Positions 10,004-23,700 of a stretch of DNA of 64,000 nucleotides are shown piece by piece. Position 1 is the stretch's first letter; the number at the start of each line of letters is the position of its first letter. The notes beneath the pieces were generated by a model. That model saw only the letters and a program-made list of their open reading frames with translations, had not been told where the DNA came from and did no database searches. The translations under genes and the position numbers were made by a program. This DNA is from Myxococcota bacterium (GTDB lineage Bacteria > Myxococcota_A > Bradymonadia > UBA7976 > UBA1532): positions 47,097-111,096 of the forward strand of contig JAKLJY010000007.1 in assembly GCA_023150895.1 (NCBI GenBank), given 5' to 3'.

Positions 10004-10431
10004 GTTCGGCACCCCTCCAGTGCTCGTGATAATCCAGTTTATCAAGCGCAGTCTGGCACGAGCCCGACCCCGAGGGCAAGCACCGGATCGAGGGACCTCG
10101 GCCGGCCGCGGCAGTCAGACCGGGGTCGAGAACTCGTCGTGGGCGGCGACCGTCGCGAACTCGATGGTCGCGCCGTCCCTCTGGGGGATGCTCCACCAGC
10201 GGCCCTGGGCCCGAGCGACACGACTGCCATTTCCTAGCGTTCGCCGGACCGGTTGTCCGTCGCAGGCCTCGACCCGATGCGGAAGGAACTGCGTGAGCAG
10301 TACGGCCGGCACGATCCGAAGAAGCGAGTGGGCTGGATCGCGTCTCGAGCGGGGGATCCGGGCCAGGGCGCACACCTCAAGAACTCAAGAGGCTGTGCCG
10401 GTCGGGCCGAAGTCACTACATTCTCTGGGTC
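10004..10431. other. Intergenic region between the integrase and the metal island
   Basis: This 428-bp stretch separates divergent genes and should hold both promoters. A TACATT hexamer ends 9 nt before the ATG at 10432 and is a weak -10 candidate. The short open frames here show no codon signal or recognisable motif. No repeat, tRNA remnant or operator palindrome stands out. Confidence 0.4.
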
Positions 10432-10869
10432 ATGTTCGGTCCCTTCCTCGAAGCGCTGGTTGCGCGGCTGTGCCTGGTCCTAGGCCTGCTGCTCGGCGTC
10501 ATGCCTGCGCAGGAGTTCGTCCTGTGCTTCGAGCCCGATGGGACCATCGCCCTGGAGACCGTGGGCGGGGAGCCCGTCTGCGGCGCGGGCGAGGAGTCGG
10601 GTCCTGGCGAGGAGCCTCGGGCCGAAACGGCCGCAACCGAACGCGAGTGTTGCGACTGCACGGACATCACGCTTGGCAAGCGTGGTGAAGACGGTTTCCT
10701 CCGGGTTTCGACGCGGGTGCTCCACGTCGACGTGCCCGTGGCGATGGCTCCTGCGGAATGGTCCCACCCGCTTGCCAGCGTAGTCGGCGAGATGCGCCTG
10801 CGAGTCGATGCCCCACCAAGACCACCGGGCGTCCTCGCACATATCCGCGCCGTAGAGCTGCGGGTGTAG
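10432..10869 (+). CDS. Small secreted Cys-containing protein, copy 1, leading the first RND operon
   Basis: The 145-residue protein has an N-terminal hydrophobic signal segment (WLCL-type LCLVLGLLLGV) ending near PAQEF, then FVLCFEPDG, a central ECCDCTD cluster and the C-terminal block LAHIRAVELRV. It is paralogous to the protein at 17285-17722: both share PAQxFVxC, an acidic DG pair followed by IE/LE, a CxCxD centre and the LAHIR C-terminus. Each copy opens a metal-efflux gene set. Cysteines and a likely periplasmic location suggest metal binding, sensing or delivery to the adaptor, but no function is established. A short -10 to ATG distance suggests a very short leader. Confidence 0.7.
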   Translation: MFGPFLEALVARLCLVLGLLLGVMPAQEFVLCFEPDGTIALETVGGEPVCGAGEESGPGEEPRAETAATERECCDCTDITLGKRGEDGFLRVSTRVLHVDVPVAMAPAEWSHPLASVVGEMRLRVDAPPRPPGVLAHIRAVELRV

Positions 10870-11030
10870 CCGGAACTCGTAGCGATCTCGACCCGGTGGC
10901 CGAGGGTTCTCGGGCCGCCGCCAGGGCCGAAGTCGCGCATTGGTACCGCGAGTTCTTCGGCCGGGCCATGCCCATGCGTCGTCGAGTCCCGACCTCGTTC
11001 CGCCCTTTCAACCCCTTCAACGCCACTTCC

Positions 11031-11342
11031 ATGAACACAAGCAACTTCACGATCACTCTTCTCCTCGTCGTTCCGCTCGTCTCCGGGTGTCCGGGTGACA
11101 AGGGGAACTCGCCTCGCGCACCGGAGCATGCCAGCGAGGGCGTCGTCCCCGGCTCCTACGAGGACTGGTGCGGAGAGCACGAAGTACCCGAGTCGAAGTG
11201 CACGCGCTGCGATTCGAGCCTCGTCGCCGCCTTCAAGGCCACGAACGACTGGTGCGGAGAGCACGGCCTGCCGGAGTCCCAGTGTCTCCAGTGCAACCCC
11301 AGCCTCGTGATCACGCGACCGCCCAAGCCCGGTGGCAAATGA
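11031..11342 (+). CDS. Lipoprotein with two CEH-PES-CxxC repeats
   Basis: The 103-residue protein starts at ATG 11031 with a lipoprotein signal ending in VVPLVSGC. The mature part contains two copies of a motif DWCGEHxxPExxCxxC (around residues 44-58 and 68-82). The next gene, an RND membrane-fusion protein, carries two more copies at its N-terminus. Cys and His placement suggests a small metal-binding unit that hands ions to the adaptor in the periplasm. The stop overlaps the next start (ATGA), so the two are translationally coupled. The motif occurs at the N-terminus of some RND adaptor proteins; a stand-alone lipoprotein form is less familiar to me. Confidence 0.75.
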   Translation: MNTSNFTITLLLVVPLVSGCPGDKGNSPRAPEHASEGVVPGSYEDWCGEHEVPESKCTRCDSSLVAAFKATNDWCGEHGLPESQCLQCNPSLVITRPPKPGGK

Positions 11343-12679
11343 TCCCGCGCAACCTGCTGGTCTTCTTCGTCTGCCTGTTCGCCGCCGCATGCCGTGACGG
11401 CGCAGCGGACGGAACTCCCGCGGCCAAGGCCGTGGCCGATGCCAACGGGATGTGCGCGGAGCATGGGCTCCTGGAAGCGGTCTGCACGAAGTGCAATCCC
11501 AAGCTCGTCCCGATCTTCCAGGCGAAGGGCGACTGGTGCGCCGAGCACGGGTTCCCGGAGTCCTTCTGTCCGACATGCCATCCCGAGCGCGGGGGCATGC
11601 CGGCCATCGACGTCACGCCGGAGGAAGCTCCGCTGAACGGGACGAAGATCGTCCTGCGCACGACCGAAGCGGTCCGCGCAGCCGGCATCGAGGTCGCCGA
11701 AGCGAGTCCTCCGGGCGAGGCTCGCCTCCAGCTCCTCGCGACCATCACGTACGACGCGCTGCGCCGTGCGGAGGTCAACGCGCGCACACCGGGCATCGTG
11801 CGCGAGCTCCTCGTGGACGTCGGCACCCGCGTGTCGAAGGGAACTCCGCTGTTCAGGATCGAGAGCGCGGAGCTGGGGGCGACCCAGGCTTCGATGCGGG
11901 CCGCTCGCTCGCGGATGAGCGTCGCAGAGAGCGCGCGCAAACGGATCGAGAGCCTGCTGGAGAAAGGCATGGCGGCCGACAAGGACCTGCTCGAAGCGCA
12001 GCTCGAGCTCGACGCGGCCAAGGCCGAGCTGGCGACGGCCGAGTCGGCGCTCGGCCTGGTAGAGATCGAGGACGGATCGGCGAACCTCTACATGCTCCTC
12101 GCGCCGATCGACGGGTCGGTGATCCGGCACTCGGCTCCGGCCGGTCGCATGGTCGACGCCGAGGAGACGCTCTGCGAGATCGTGGACGTCTCGACGATGT
12201 GGGCCGAGGTCGACGTGCCTGAATCGGAGCTCGCCCGGGTCGGCGCCGGCCAGAGTGCGCTGATCACCGTCGAGGCCCTTCCAGGTCGCGAGTTCGCGGG
12301 CACGATCGACTACGTCGCGCCCGAAGTCGATCCGCGAACGCGCACGGCCAAGGCGCGCGTCAGGCTCGCCAACGGGGATGGGGCTCTGCGGGCGAACATG
12401 TTCGCGCGCGCACTCATCACGCTTGCTCCGAACGGGACGAGTGCGCTCGTCCCGCGCGATGCGGTACAACGGGCCAACGACGTCGACCTCGTCTTCCTCC
12501 GGCTCGCCCCTGACCGCTACGAGGCCCGACAGGTGAAGACCGGCGCGCGGCGCGGCGATCTCGTCGAAGTCCTCGAAGGGCTGGCTCCGGGAGTGCTCGT
12601 CGCCACACGTGGGAGCTTCTTGCTCAAGACCGAGGTCCTGAAGGGGAGCATCGGGTCCGGCTGCTGCGAGGTGGAGTAG
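11339..12679 (+). CDS. HME-RND efflux periplasmic adaptor (CusB/CzcB family) with N-terminal metal-binding repeats
   Basis: The 446-residue protein starts at ATG 11339, overlapping the previous stop. It has a lipoprotein signal (FAAACRDG), two CEHG-type Cys/His repeats at about residues 38-80, then barrel-sandwich and alpha-hairpin segments (NARTPGIVRELLVDVGTRV; GAQQ-like hairpin; LAPIDGSVI) and a beta-barrel domain, the usual layout of membrane-fusion proteins. It ends in GCCEVE, a Cys pair that may also bind metal. It links the inner-membrane pump encoded immediately downstream to the outer-membrane channel. Metal specificity cannot be read from the sequence. Confidence 0.92.
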   Translation: MIPRNLLVFFVCLFAAACRDGAADGTPAAKAVADANGMCAEHGLLEAVCTKCNPKLVPIFQAKGDWCAEHGFPESFCPTCHPERGGMPAIDVTPEEAPLNGTKIVLRTTEAVRAAGIEVAEASPPGEARLQLLATITYDALRRAEVNARTPGIVRELLVDVGTRVSKGTPLFRIESAELGATQASMRAARSRMSVAESARKRIESLLEKGMAADKDLLEAQLELDAAKAELATAESALGLVEIEDGSANLYMLLAPIDGSVIRHSAPAGRMVDAEETLCEIVDVSTMWAEVDVPESELARVGAGQSALITVEALPGREFAGTIDYVAPEVDPRTRTAKARVRLANGDGALRANMFARALITLAPNGTSALVPRDAVQRANDVDLVFLRLAPDRYEARQVKTGARRGDLVEVLEGLAPGVLVATRGSFLLKTEVLKGSIGSGCCEVE

Positions 12680-12682
12680 CCC

Positions 12683-15750
<3,068 letters not shown>

Positions 15751-15754
<4 letters not shown>

Positions 15755-17145
15755 AGCTGCTTCGACGTGGAACTCTCGTCCTCGTGGCCTCGGCACCCGC
15801 AGTGATGACCGCGGCGTGCATTGCGCACCCATCGGCAGTGGATGCCGAGAAGGCGGTCGGGGCGTCGTTGGGCCTTCCGGACGCAGTCAAATTCCGGACG
15901 GAAGGCGACCCCGTCGACGTTCCTCTCGCCCCGGCCGACGTTCTCTCAGGTGTCACCGCGATCCGACGCTCTGTCGAGACGAGCCCCGAACTACAAGCGT
16001 CGCTCGCACGGGTTCGAGCCGCGCAGGCGGAGGCGGACCTGGCAGGACGACTACCCAACCCGATCCTGAGCCTCGTCTTCCGCTTCCCGGAGGGTGGCGG
16101 CTCCCCCGAGATCGAGGCCGGGCTGGCGGCAGATCTTCTGGCCATCCTGCAGCGCCCCCGGCGCTCGAGTGCGGCCGCCAATCGCCTCGAGGCAGAGGCG
16201 GCGTCAGCGATTTCGACGGCACTCGACGTGATCGCCGAGGCCCGAGGGCTCTACGCGAACGTTCAGGCGCTGGACGAGCTCGTTCCCCTCCTCGAAGCGC
16301 GGCTCGGAGTCTTCGAGCGGCTACGGGAGGTTGCCCGGGCACGGCTCGAGCTCGGCGAGGGAACGCGACACGACGTCACGACGCTCGAATCCGAGCGCTT
16401 GGTACTCGAGGTCGAGCTCTCGCGAAGGCGACAGGAGCTACGGCTCGCGAGAATCGCGCTGGCCAGGCGGATCGGCGAACCATCCGGCGCTGCGAGCTGG
16501 CGGCTCGACGAGTGGCAAGTAGTGCCGCCCGTGGTTGCTGACGAAGGGGCATGGGTTTCCACTGCCCTGCGGACACGACCTGAGGTGCTCGCCATCCAAT
16601 GGGAGATCCGCGCCCGAGGCGACGACGTCTCCCTGGCCAAGTGGTCAGCGTTCGAGGGCTCCGCGGTCGGAGTGGAAGCGGAGCGACAGGGAGACTGGTC
16701 GGCTGGCCCGAGTGTCTCTACGCCACTCCCGATCTTCGACACGGGCAGTCCCAAGGCGCGACGGGCGCGCGCGTTCGAAGCCGAGGCCAAGCATCGTCTG
16801 ACCGAAGCGCATCGACGAATCGTCGAGGAGGTGCGCACCTCGTACGCCGCTCTGGCTGAATCGCAGGCGAACCTCGCTCGAGTGGTGAACGAGCTCATTC
16901 CCATGCAAGAGCGTCGCCACGCCGAGATCGAAGAGGCATATCGCGTCGGCCACGTGGACGTGACGGCGTTGCTCGTCGCCGAACAGTCCCTCCAGGCCAC
17001 GGCGGTTCAGCGCGTGGAACTCGAGCGGGATGTCTCCAGGGCCCTGCTGGACCTGCAACGCGCGGTAGGCGGGCCCTCGGCCTTCGACTCGATGTTCCTC
17101 CAAGGCCAGGGACCTGCAACGCAAGCCGGGGACGGGCCGAGGTGA
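15751..17145 (+). CDS. Outer-membrane efflux channel (TolC/CusC family), first set
   Basis: The 464-residue protein starts at ATG 15751, overlapping the pump stop. It has a lipoprotein-type signal (VMTAAC lipobox) and two halves rich in long alpha helices (LARVRAAQAEADLAGRLPNP; LEARLGVFERLREVARARLELGEGT), the internal duplication typical of outer-membrane efflux proteins. It completes the adaptor-pump-channel tripartite complex. A paralogue lies at 17835-19331 and shares the LPNPxLS and GEGTRxDVxTL motifs. Confidence 0.92.
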
Positions 17146-17284
17146 GGGCAACGGCGATCCCCAATGGACCTCCAGGCCCTGGGCCAACGCGCGCAAGAAG
17201 ACCACGTAGGACAGCAGCAGATGCCCCGTGGCCTCAAGGCCTGTCGCGCGAGGGCCGATCTACGTACCATTCCTCGCGTCCGTG

Positions 17285-17722
17285 ATGCGCCCCTTCCACA
17301 CCCGTTTCGTCGCCTGGCTCTGCCTCGCGCTCATGCTCCTGACCGGGTTGACCCCGGCGCAGGGGTTCGTGGTGTGCATCGAGGAGGACGGATGCGTCAG
17401 CATCGAGATCAAGGCCCCGATCAGCGACTGCGAGGGTTGCGTCGGGCACGAGCGTGACGGGGCTCCCCAGGAATCGGTCTCGAATTCGAGCACGGACTCC
17501 GTGTGTCCTTGCGACGACTATGTCGTCCCTGGAGTCCCGGACGACCAGGTCGTCGCGAAGCGCTCCTTGGAGTTCCAGGTCGGCCCGTGGATCGCGCCGG
17601 CCATGGAACTCTCCGTCGTCCAGCCGACGATTGCGGCGACGAGCGAGCGAGGGCCGCCTCCCCGGGCACCCCGGGTCGCCCAGACCCTCGCGCACATCCG
17701 CACCGTGATCCTCCTCGTTTAG
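17285..17722 (+). CDS. Small secreted Cys-containing protein, copy 2, leading the second RND operon
   Basis: The 145-residue protein has a signal segment (AWLCLALMLLTG) ending near PAQGF, FVVCIEEDGCVSIE, two further Cys groups (DCEGC, CPCDD) and the C-terminal LAHIRTVILLV. It has the same length as the protein at 10432-10869 and aligns with it along most of its length. I chose ATG 17285, since 19 upstream codons do not look like coding sequence. Its position directly before the second efflux set repeats the arrangement of the first, which implies a shared periplasmic role in metal handling. Function unproven. Confidence 0.7.
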   Translation: MRPFHTRFVAWLCLALMLLTGLTPAQGFVVCIEEDGCVSIEIKAPISDCEGCVGHERDGAPQESVSNSSTDSVCPCDDYVVPGVPDDQVVAKRSLEFQVGPWIAPAMELSVVQPTIAATSERGPPPRAPRVAQTLAHIRTVILLV

Positions 17723-17834
17723 AGGCGCGCGCCCCTTCGTGCCGAGCGTGGCCGAGCCACGCACGGCGAGTGGTGTCGCGCCTCGGCACGTTCGCCGAGG
17801 CCATTCCCAGGCCCGACCGACGTGGAGTGATCCC

Positions 17835-19331
17835 TTGCATTCCGATGACCGCGCTCTCTCTTCCTCGACTTCTCTCACCGCGCCCAGGCGTGGTGGTCCT
17901 GATTCGTCCGACCGCGGCGCGCCGCTCGCTCGAGCGGTACTGACCGCGCTCGGCCTCGTCGGCGTGACCGCCTGCGGCACGCTGCCCAAGGCCACGGTCG
18001 AACCGGAGTCCGCGATCGCAACGGCGGCACGGCTGCCCGGGGCAATCGAGTTCCGACTCGTGGGCCCCGAAGGTGGCGCGCTGGACGAACCCGATCCCGT
18101 TGCGGGTGAGCTCCATCTCGACGAGGCCGTGCGTCGCGCCGTGACCTCGGACCCTGGCCTCCAGGCCGCTCTGGCCCGCGTGCGCGTCGCCATGGCGGAG
18201 GCGGACCAGGCGCGACTCCTGCCGAATCCCGTGCTCAGCGTCGTGTTCCGCACGGGCGGAGGCAGTCCGCAGATCGAGGCGTCCTTCGTGCAGGAGTTCG
18301 TGCAGGCGCTCCAGCGGCCGACGCGCGCGAGCGCCGCCGACAACCGCCTACGCGCGGTCGCCTCGGACGCGGTGGTCGTGGCTCTCGACGTGATCAGCGA
18401 CGTCCAGGAGAGCTACGTCGACGCGCAGTCCTCCGCGGCCCTCGTTCCGATCTTCGACGAACGGCTTCGCCTCCTCGAGCGGCTCGTTTCCACGGCGCGA
18501 GCACGACTCGATGCCGGGGAAGGGACACGAGGCGACGTCGTCACGCTCGATGCCCAGCGCGTGGAGTTGCTGGTCTCGATCGACCGGACCCGGCTCGACG
18601 AGCGCACGAGCCGCCTGCGGCTCGCACGCCTGATCGGACAACCCTCCTCGGAAGCGTCCTGGACGCTCGATCCCTGGGGCAGCCCGGCCTCGCGGCAGCA
18701 GTCGGAGCGGGAGTGGACCGACGCCGCCCTCCTCTCGCGGCCCGAGATCCAGTCCATTGCCTGGCGCTTGCGCGCGCTGGGAGACGACGAGGGCCTGCTG
18801 CGTCTCCTGCCCTGGGAAGGCGCCGGCGTCGGGATCGATGCCCAGCGGGATGGCGAATGGCAACTCGGTCCGTCGCTCTCGGCCCCTCTGCCGATCTTCG
18901 ACGACGGGAGCGCGCGCCGCGCGCGCAACGTGGCCGAGCAGCTCGAGGCTCGCCACGAGCTCACGCTCACGAAGCGTCGCGTCGTGGAAGAGGTTCGCGT
19001 CGCGTACCAATCGCTGGCCGCGAGCGCGGCCAATCTCGGACGCATCCGTGGCGAGCTGATCCCGCTCCAGCAGCAGCGGCGTCAACTCGCCGAGGACGCC
19101 TACCGCGCCGGGCAGACGGACGTCACGCCGCTGTTGCTCGCCGAGCAAGACCTCCGCATCGCGCAGCTCCAAGCGGTGGAAGTCGAAGCACAAGCCGCGC
19201 GCGCGCTCGTCCGCCTGCAGCGGGCCGTCGGCGGCCCCGGGGTCGCCGAGCGACTCGCGAGCGCCTCTTCGCCAGGAGGACCGATCCGCCTGGCTTCCGG
19301 CTCCAACCCCCTCCTACCGCACCAGCCCTGA
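17835..19331 (+). CDS. Outer-membrane efflux channel (TolC/CusC family), second set
   Basis: No in-frame ATG gives a clean start. TTG 17835 with GGAG about 8 nt upstream is the best choice and yields a lipoprotein signal ending in GVTACG; the ORF extends upstream to 17739. The mature part repeats the outer-membrane efflux architecture seen at 15751-17145 (LARVRVAMAEADQARLLPNP; RARLDAGEGTRGDVVTL). In this set the channel gene comes before the adaptor and pump, the reverse of the first set. The unusual start may lower expression. Confidence 0.88.
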   Translation: MHSDDRALSSSTSLTAPRRGGPDSSDRGAPLARAVLTALGLVGVTACGTLPKATVEPESAIATAARLPGAIEFRLVGPEGGALDEPDPVAGELHLDEAVRRAVTSDPGLQAALARVRVAMAEADQARLLPNPVLSVVFRTGGGSPQIEASFVQEFVQALQRPTRASAADNRLRAVASDAVVVALDVISDVQESYVDAQSSAALVPIFDERLRLLERLVSTARARLDAGEGTRGDVVTLDAQRVELLVSIDRTRLDERTSRLRLARLIGQPSSEASWTLDPWGSPASRQQSEREWTDAALLSRPEIQSIAWRLRALGDDEGLLRLLPWEGAGVGIDAQRDGEWQLGPSLSAPLPIFDDGSARRARNVAEQLEARHELTLTKRRVVEEVRVAYQSLAASAANLGRIRGELIPLQQQRRQLAEDAYRAGQTDVTPLLLAEQDLRIAQLQAVEVEAQAARALVRLQRAVGGPGVAERLASASSPGGPIRLASGSNPLLPHQP

Positions 19332-19341
19332 GCCCGCTCCC

Positions 19342-20691
19342 ATGAACTTCACCCAAGCCTCCAGACCTTCGCTGACCTCCGCTGGTCTACGGAATCTCGC
19401 CGGTCCTGCGGTCCTGCTCACCTTGTCGGTCCTGCTGTCCGCCTGCGACGGGGGATCGCGCGCAGGGGACGCATCCAGCGGCGTCGTGAACGCGGCCCTC
19501 GAGCAGGAACACGCGGAGGAGCCCGGCCACGACCACGCAGGAGAGAGCGAGCATGCCGACGAGGTGAAGCTCGCGAGCGATGCGGTCGCGAAATACGGCA
19601 TCCAGGTCAGCACGGCGCAGCTGTGGAAGCTGCGTCCAACGATTCACGTGCCAGCGCGGGTCGGGTTCAACACGGAGGCGATGGCGCACGTCGGATCGCC
19701 GCTCCGCGGCCGCATCGTGGATGTGAAGGTCCGGGTCGGTGACGCGGTCAAGGTGGGTGCCGAGCTCGCGATCATCGAGAGCCCGGAGCTCGGCGAGGCG
19801 CAAGCGGACTACCTGCAACGAGGCGTCGCGGTCCAAACGGCGGGGCCAGCCGTCGATCTCTCGCGCGTCGCGTGGGAACGGGCCCAGGGCCTCTACGAGC
19901 AGTCGCAAGGCATCTCGCTGACCGAGGTGCAGCGGCGCGAGGCGGAGCACAAGGCCGCGATCGCCGCGCTCAAGGCCGCGGAATCGGCGCGCACCGCGGC
20001 GGCGAACCGGCTGCACATGCTGGGCATGGACCATGCCGCCATCGAGGCGCTGACCACGACCGGCGAGGTCGTGCCGCGCTACACGATCCGAGCGGCGATC
20101 GATGGCGTCGTCGTGCAACGCGAGGTGACCCTCGGGGAGCTCGTGAACCCCGAACGGGAGTACCTCATGGTTCTCGCGGACGCGACGAAGCTGTGGGTTC
20201 TCGCCGACGTGCCCGAGGCTCGATTGATGCAGGTCGAAGTCGGCTCGAAGGCCTGGATCAGCGTGGGATCGGAGGGCGACGAAGGGCACAAGCGCTTCGA
20301 AGGCGCGGTCACCTTCCTCTCTCCGTTCGTCGATCCCACGACGCGCACGGCCCAGGTGCGCATCGAGGTGCCCGCGACCGAGCTCGGCTTGCGTCCGGGC
20401 ATGTTCGCCCAGGCCGAGATCGTCACGGCGAACGCTCGCGGCACGGGCGACACGCCGGTCGTGGCCGTGTCCGAGGAAGCGATCCAGACCGTCGAGGGCG
20501 CTCCAGCCGTCTTCGTGCCGGTCGCGGGCGAGCCCGACACCTTCCAGAAGCGCGCCGTGACGATCGGCGCCGCGGTCGGGGGTCTCGTACCCGTCTACTC
20601 GGGGCTCGTCGAGGGCGAGTCGTTCGTGAGCGCAGGTTCCTTCCTACTCAAGGCCGAGCTCGGCAAGGGCGCTGCGGCGCACGAGCACTGA
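19342..20691 (+). CDS. HME-RND efflux periplasmic adaptor (CzcB family), second set
   Basis: The 449-residue membrane-fusion protein has a lipoprotein signal (LSVLLSACDGG) and then a His/Glu-rich stretch (EEPGHDHAGESEHADE, about residues 56-71) typical of Zn/Co/Cd/Ni adaptors. The lipoyl/hairpin core follows (VGDAVKVGAELAIIESPELGEAQ) and the protein ends in AAHEH. It begins 10 bp after the channel gene and ends 9 bp before the pump gene. Unlike the first adaptor it lacks the CEH repeats, so the two systems probably collect ions by different ligands. Confidence 0.93.
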   Translation: MNFTQASRPSLTSAGLRNLAGPAVLLTLSVLLSACDGGSRAGDASSGVVNAALEQEHAEEPGHDHAGESEHADEVKLASDAVAKYGIQVSTAQLWKLRPTIHVPARVGFNTEAMAHVGSPLRGRIVDVKVRVGDAVKVGAELAIIESPELGEAQADYLQRGVAVQTAGPAVDLSRVAWERAQGLYEQSQGISLTEVQRREAEHKAAIAALKAAESARTAAANRLHMLGMDHAAIEALTTTGEVVPRYTIRAAIDGVVVQREVTLGELVNPEREYLMVLADATKLWVLADVPEARLMQVEVGSKAWISVGSEGDEGHKRFEGAVTFLSPFVDPTTRTAQVRIEVPATELGLRPGMFAQAEIVTANARGTGDTPVVAVSEEAIQTVEGAPAVFVPVAGEPDTFQKRAVTIGAAVGGLVPVYSGLVEGESFVSAGSFLLKAELGKGAAAHEH

Positions 20692-20700
20692 GAGGTCACC

Positions 20701-23700
20701 ATGCTCGAGTACCTGCTCCACTTCTCGATCAAGAATCGTTGGTTCATCGTCGTCGTCACGGCGCTCGTCGCGGCCGTGGGGATCTACGAGCTCCAGCGGC
20801 TGCCCATCGACGCGGTCCCGGACATCACGAACAACCAGGTCCAGGTCAACGCCGTCGCGCCCTCGCTCTCGCCTTTCGAGGTCGAGAAGCAAGTCACCTT
20901 CCCGATGGAGAACGCGCTCGCCGGGATCCCCGGCCTCGAATACACGCGTTCGCTGTCGAGGAATGGGTTCGCGCAGGTCACCGCGGTGTTCGAGGACGGA
21001 GTCGACATCTACTTCGCACGCCAGCAGGTCGGCGAGCGCCTGCGCGAGGCGTCGGGCAGCCTGCCTCCGGGAGTCGAGACCATCCTCGGTCCGATCGCGA
21101 CCGGCCTCGGCGAGGTCTACATGTACACCGTCGAGTACGAGCACGTGCGCGGCAAGGGCGCGACCGTTCACGACGGGAAACCGGGCTGGCAGTCGGATGG
21201 CGCGTACCTCACGCCCGAGAACGTCCGGCTGACGACGGACGTGGAGCTCGCTTCGTACTTGCGCGAGGTCCAGGACTGGATCATCCGACCGCAGCTCAAG
21301 GGCGTGAAGGACGTGGCCGGCGTCGATGCGATCGGCGGATACGTGAAGCAGTACCACGTGCAGCCCGATCCCATGAAGCTCGTGTCTTACGGGCTCACGT
21401 TCGCGGACGTGGTCGAGGCACTCGAGAAGAACAACGTCTCCACCGGGGCCGGCTACGTCGAGCACAAGGGCGAGTCGTACCTGGTTCGAGCGACCGGGAG
21501 GATCGAGTCGATCTCAGAGATCGAGACGATCGTGCTTGGGACGCGCAACGGAGTCCCGATCTACGTCCGCGACGTCGTCGGGCCTGCTGGCGTCGGGATC
21601 GGACGGGAGCTGCGCACGGGCTCGGCGAGCGAGAACGGGGAGGACGTCGTCGTCGGCACGGCGGTGATGCTCATCGGAGCGAACAGCCGCACGGTCGCCG
21701 CCGCCGTCGACGCGAAGATGAGCGAGATCCAGCGCTCGTTGCCCGCGGACATCCGCGCGAAGACGGTCCTGAACCGCACGAAACTCGTCGATGCAACGAT
21801 CGCCACGGTCCAGAAGAACCTCGTCGAGGGTGCCCTCCTCGTCATCGTCGTCCTGCTCATCATGCTCGGGAACTGGCGCGCGGCTTTGATCTGCGCGCTG
21901 GCCATCCCGCTCTCGATGCTCATGACGGCAACCGGCATGGTTCAAGGTCGGGTGAGCGGCAACCTCATGTCGCTCGGCGCGATCGACTTCGGCCTGATCG
22001 TCGATGGCGCAGTGATCATCGTGGAGAACTGCCTGCGCAGACTCGCCGAAGAACAGCACCACAAGGGCCGCTTGCTGACGCTTCAGGAGCGACTGCAAGT
22101 CGTATTCGAAGCTTCGAAGGAGGTCCGCAAGGCGACTGCATTCGGCGAAGCGATCATCATCACGGTCTACTTCCCAATCCTCGCCCTTGCGGGTGTCGAG
22201 GGGAAGATGTTCCACCCGATGGCCTTGACGGTCATCTTCGCGCTGATCGCGGCCTTCGTCCTCTCATTGACCTTCGTTCCAGCGATGGTTGCTCTCTGCA
22301 TTCGCGGTCGAGTGACGGAGAAGGACATGTTCCTCGTGCGTTGGGCCAAGGCACTCTATGCACCCGTGGTTCGCGCCGCGGTCAGGCTTCGCTACGCGGT
22401 CGTCGGAGTGGCGGTCGTCGCCTTCGTCGGTGCTCTCCTCCTGTTCGGAAGTCTCGGACAAGAGTTCGTGCCGACGCTCGACGAGAAGGACATCGCGATG
22501 CACGCGATGCGGATCCCCTCGACGGGGATCACGCAGTCCCAGGCGATGCAGTACGACGTCGAGCGCACGGTGACGCAGTTCCCGGAGGTCGCCTTCGCTT
22601 TTTCGAAGACGGGAACGGCCGAACTCGCCTCCGACCCGATGCCCCCGAACGTCTCCGATACGTTCATCATCCTCAAGTCCAAGGAGGAGTGGCGCACCGA
22701 AGCGGAACTGGACCGCCTGATCGCGGAGCTCGAGGCAGCCCGACCGCACGAGGGGGGCCACGGGGAAGGCGGAGTCGGTCACGAGGAGGGTGGCGAAGAG
22801 CCGAGCGCAACCCAAGGCCACAAGGCCAAGCTCATCAAGCTGATCGAGCTGACGGTCCAGGCTGTGCCCGGGAACAACTACGAGTTCACCCAGCCGATCC
22901 AGATGCGCTTCAACGAGCTCATCTCGGGCGTGCGCGGGGACGTCGCCGTGAAGGTCTACGGCGACGACTTCGAGTCCATGCAGGCGACGGCGGACAAGAT
23001 CCTCGCGTCGCTCCTCACCATACCGGGCGTCGCCGATGCGAAGGTCGAGCAAACCGAAGGACTGCCGGTCATGACGGTGGATCCCGATCGGGCGGTCTTG
23101 GCTCGCTACGGGTTGAACCTGTCCGACGTCCAAGACGTAGTCGCCGTGGCGATGGGTGGCCGGGAGGCGGGGCTCGTGTTCGAGGGCGATCGTCGCTTCG
23201 ACCTGGTCGTACGCCTCCCCGACGCGCTGCGAGGCAGAGTGGACATCCTCGATCGACTGCCCATTCCGCTTCCGAGCGGAGGACCACCCGAAGCCCCCGT
23301 CGTCGGCCTGCCTGCTCCTGCTGACGATGGCGAGCTAGCTTTGATGAGCTTGCCGCTCGAGCGTGGTTTCGTGCCGCTGGGCACTGTCGCTCGGATCGAG
23401 GTGGCCGAGGGGATCAACCAGATCAGCCGCGAGAACGGCAAGCGGCGCATCGTGGTGCAGTGCAACGTGCGTGGCCGGGACCTCGGATCGTTCGTAACGG
23501 AAGCACAATCCAAGGTCGATGCGATCGATCTGCCCGCCGGCCAGTGGCTCGTGTGGGGTGGACAGTTCGAGAACCTGGTTGCGGCAAAGGAACGCCTCAC
23601 CTTCGTCGTCCCCGTGTGCTTCTCGCTGATCCTTCTCCTGCTTTTCGCCACGTTCAAGAGCTTCAAGTACTCGCTGCTCGTGTTCGCGGCCGTCCCGCTC

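Noticed and set aside
10228..10240. TTCCTAG near 10231 as a possible attachment core for the recombinase at 9023
   Set aside because: It differs from TTCCTAA and has no tRNA stem or loop around it; it is a chance match.
10115..10375. Minus-strand ORF upstream of the metal island
   Set aside because: The C-terminal part looks faintly protein-like but there is no ribosome site or known motif; not supported.
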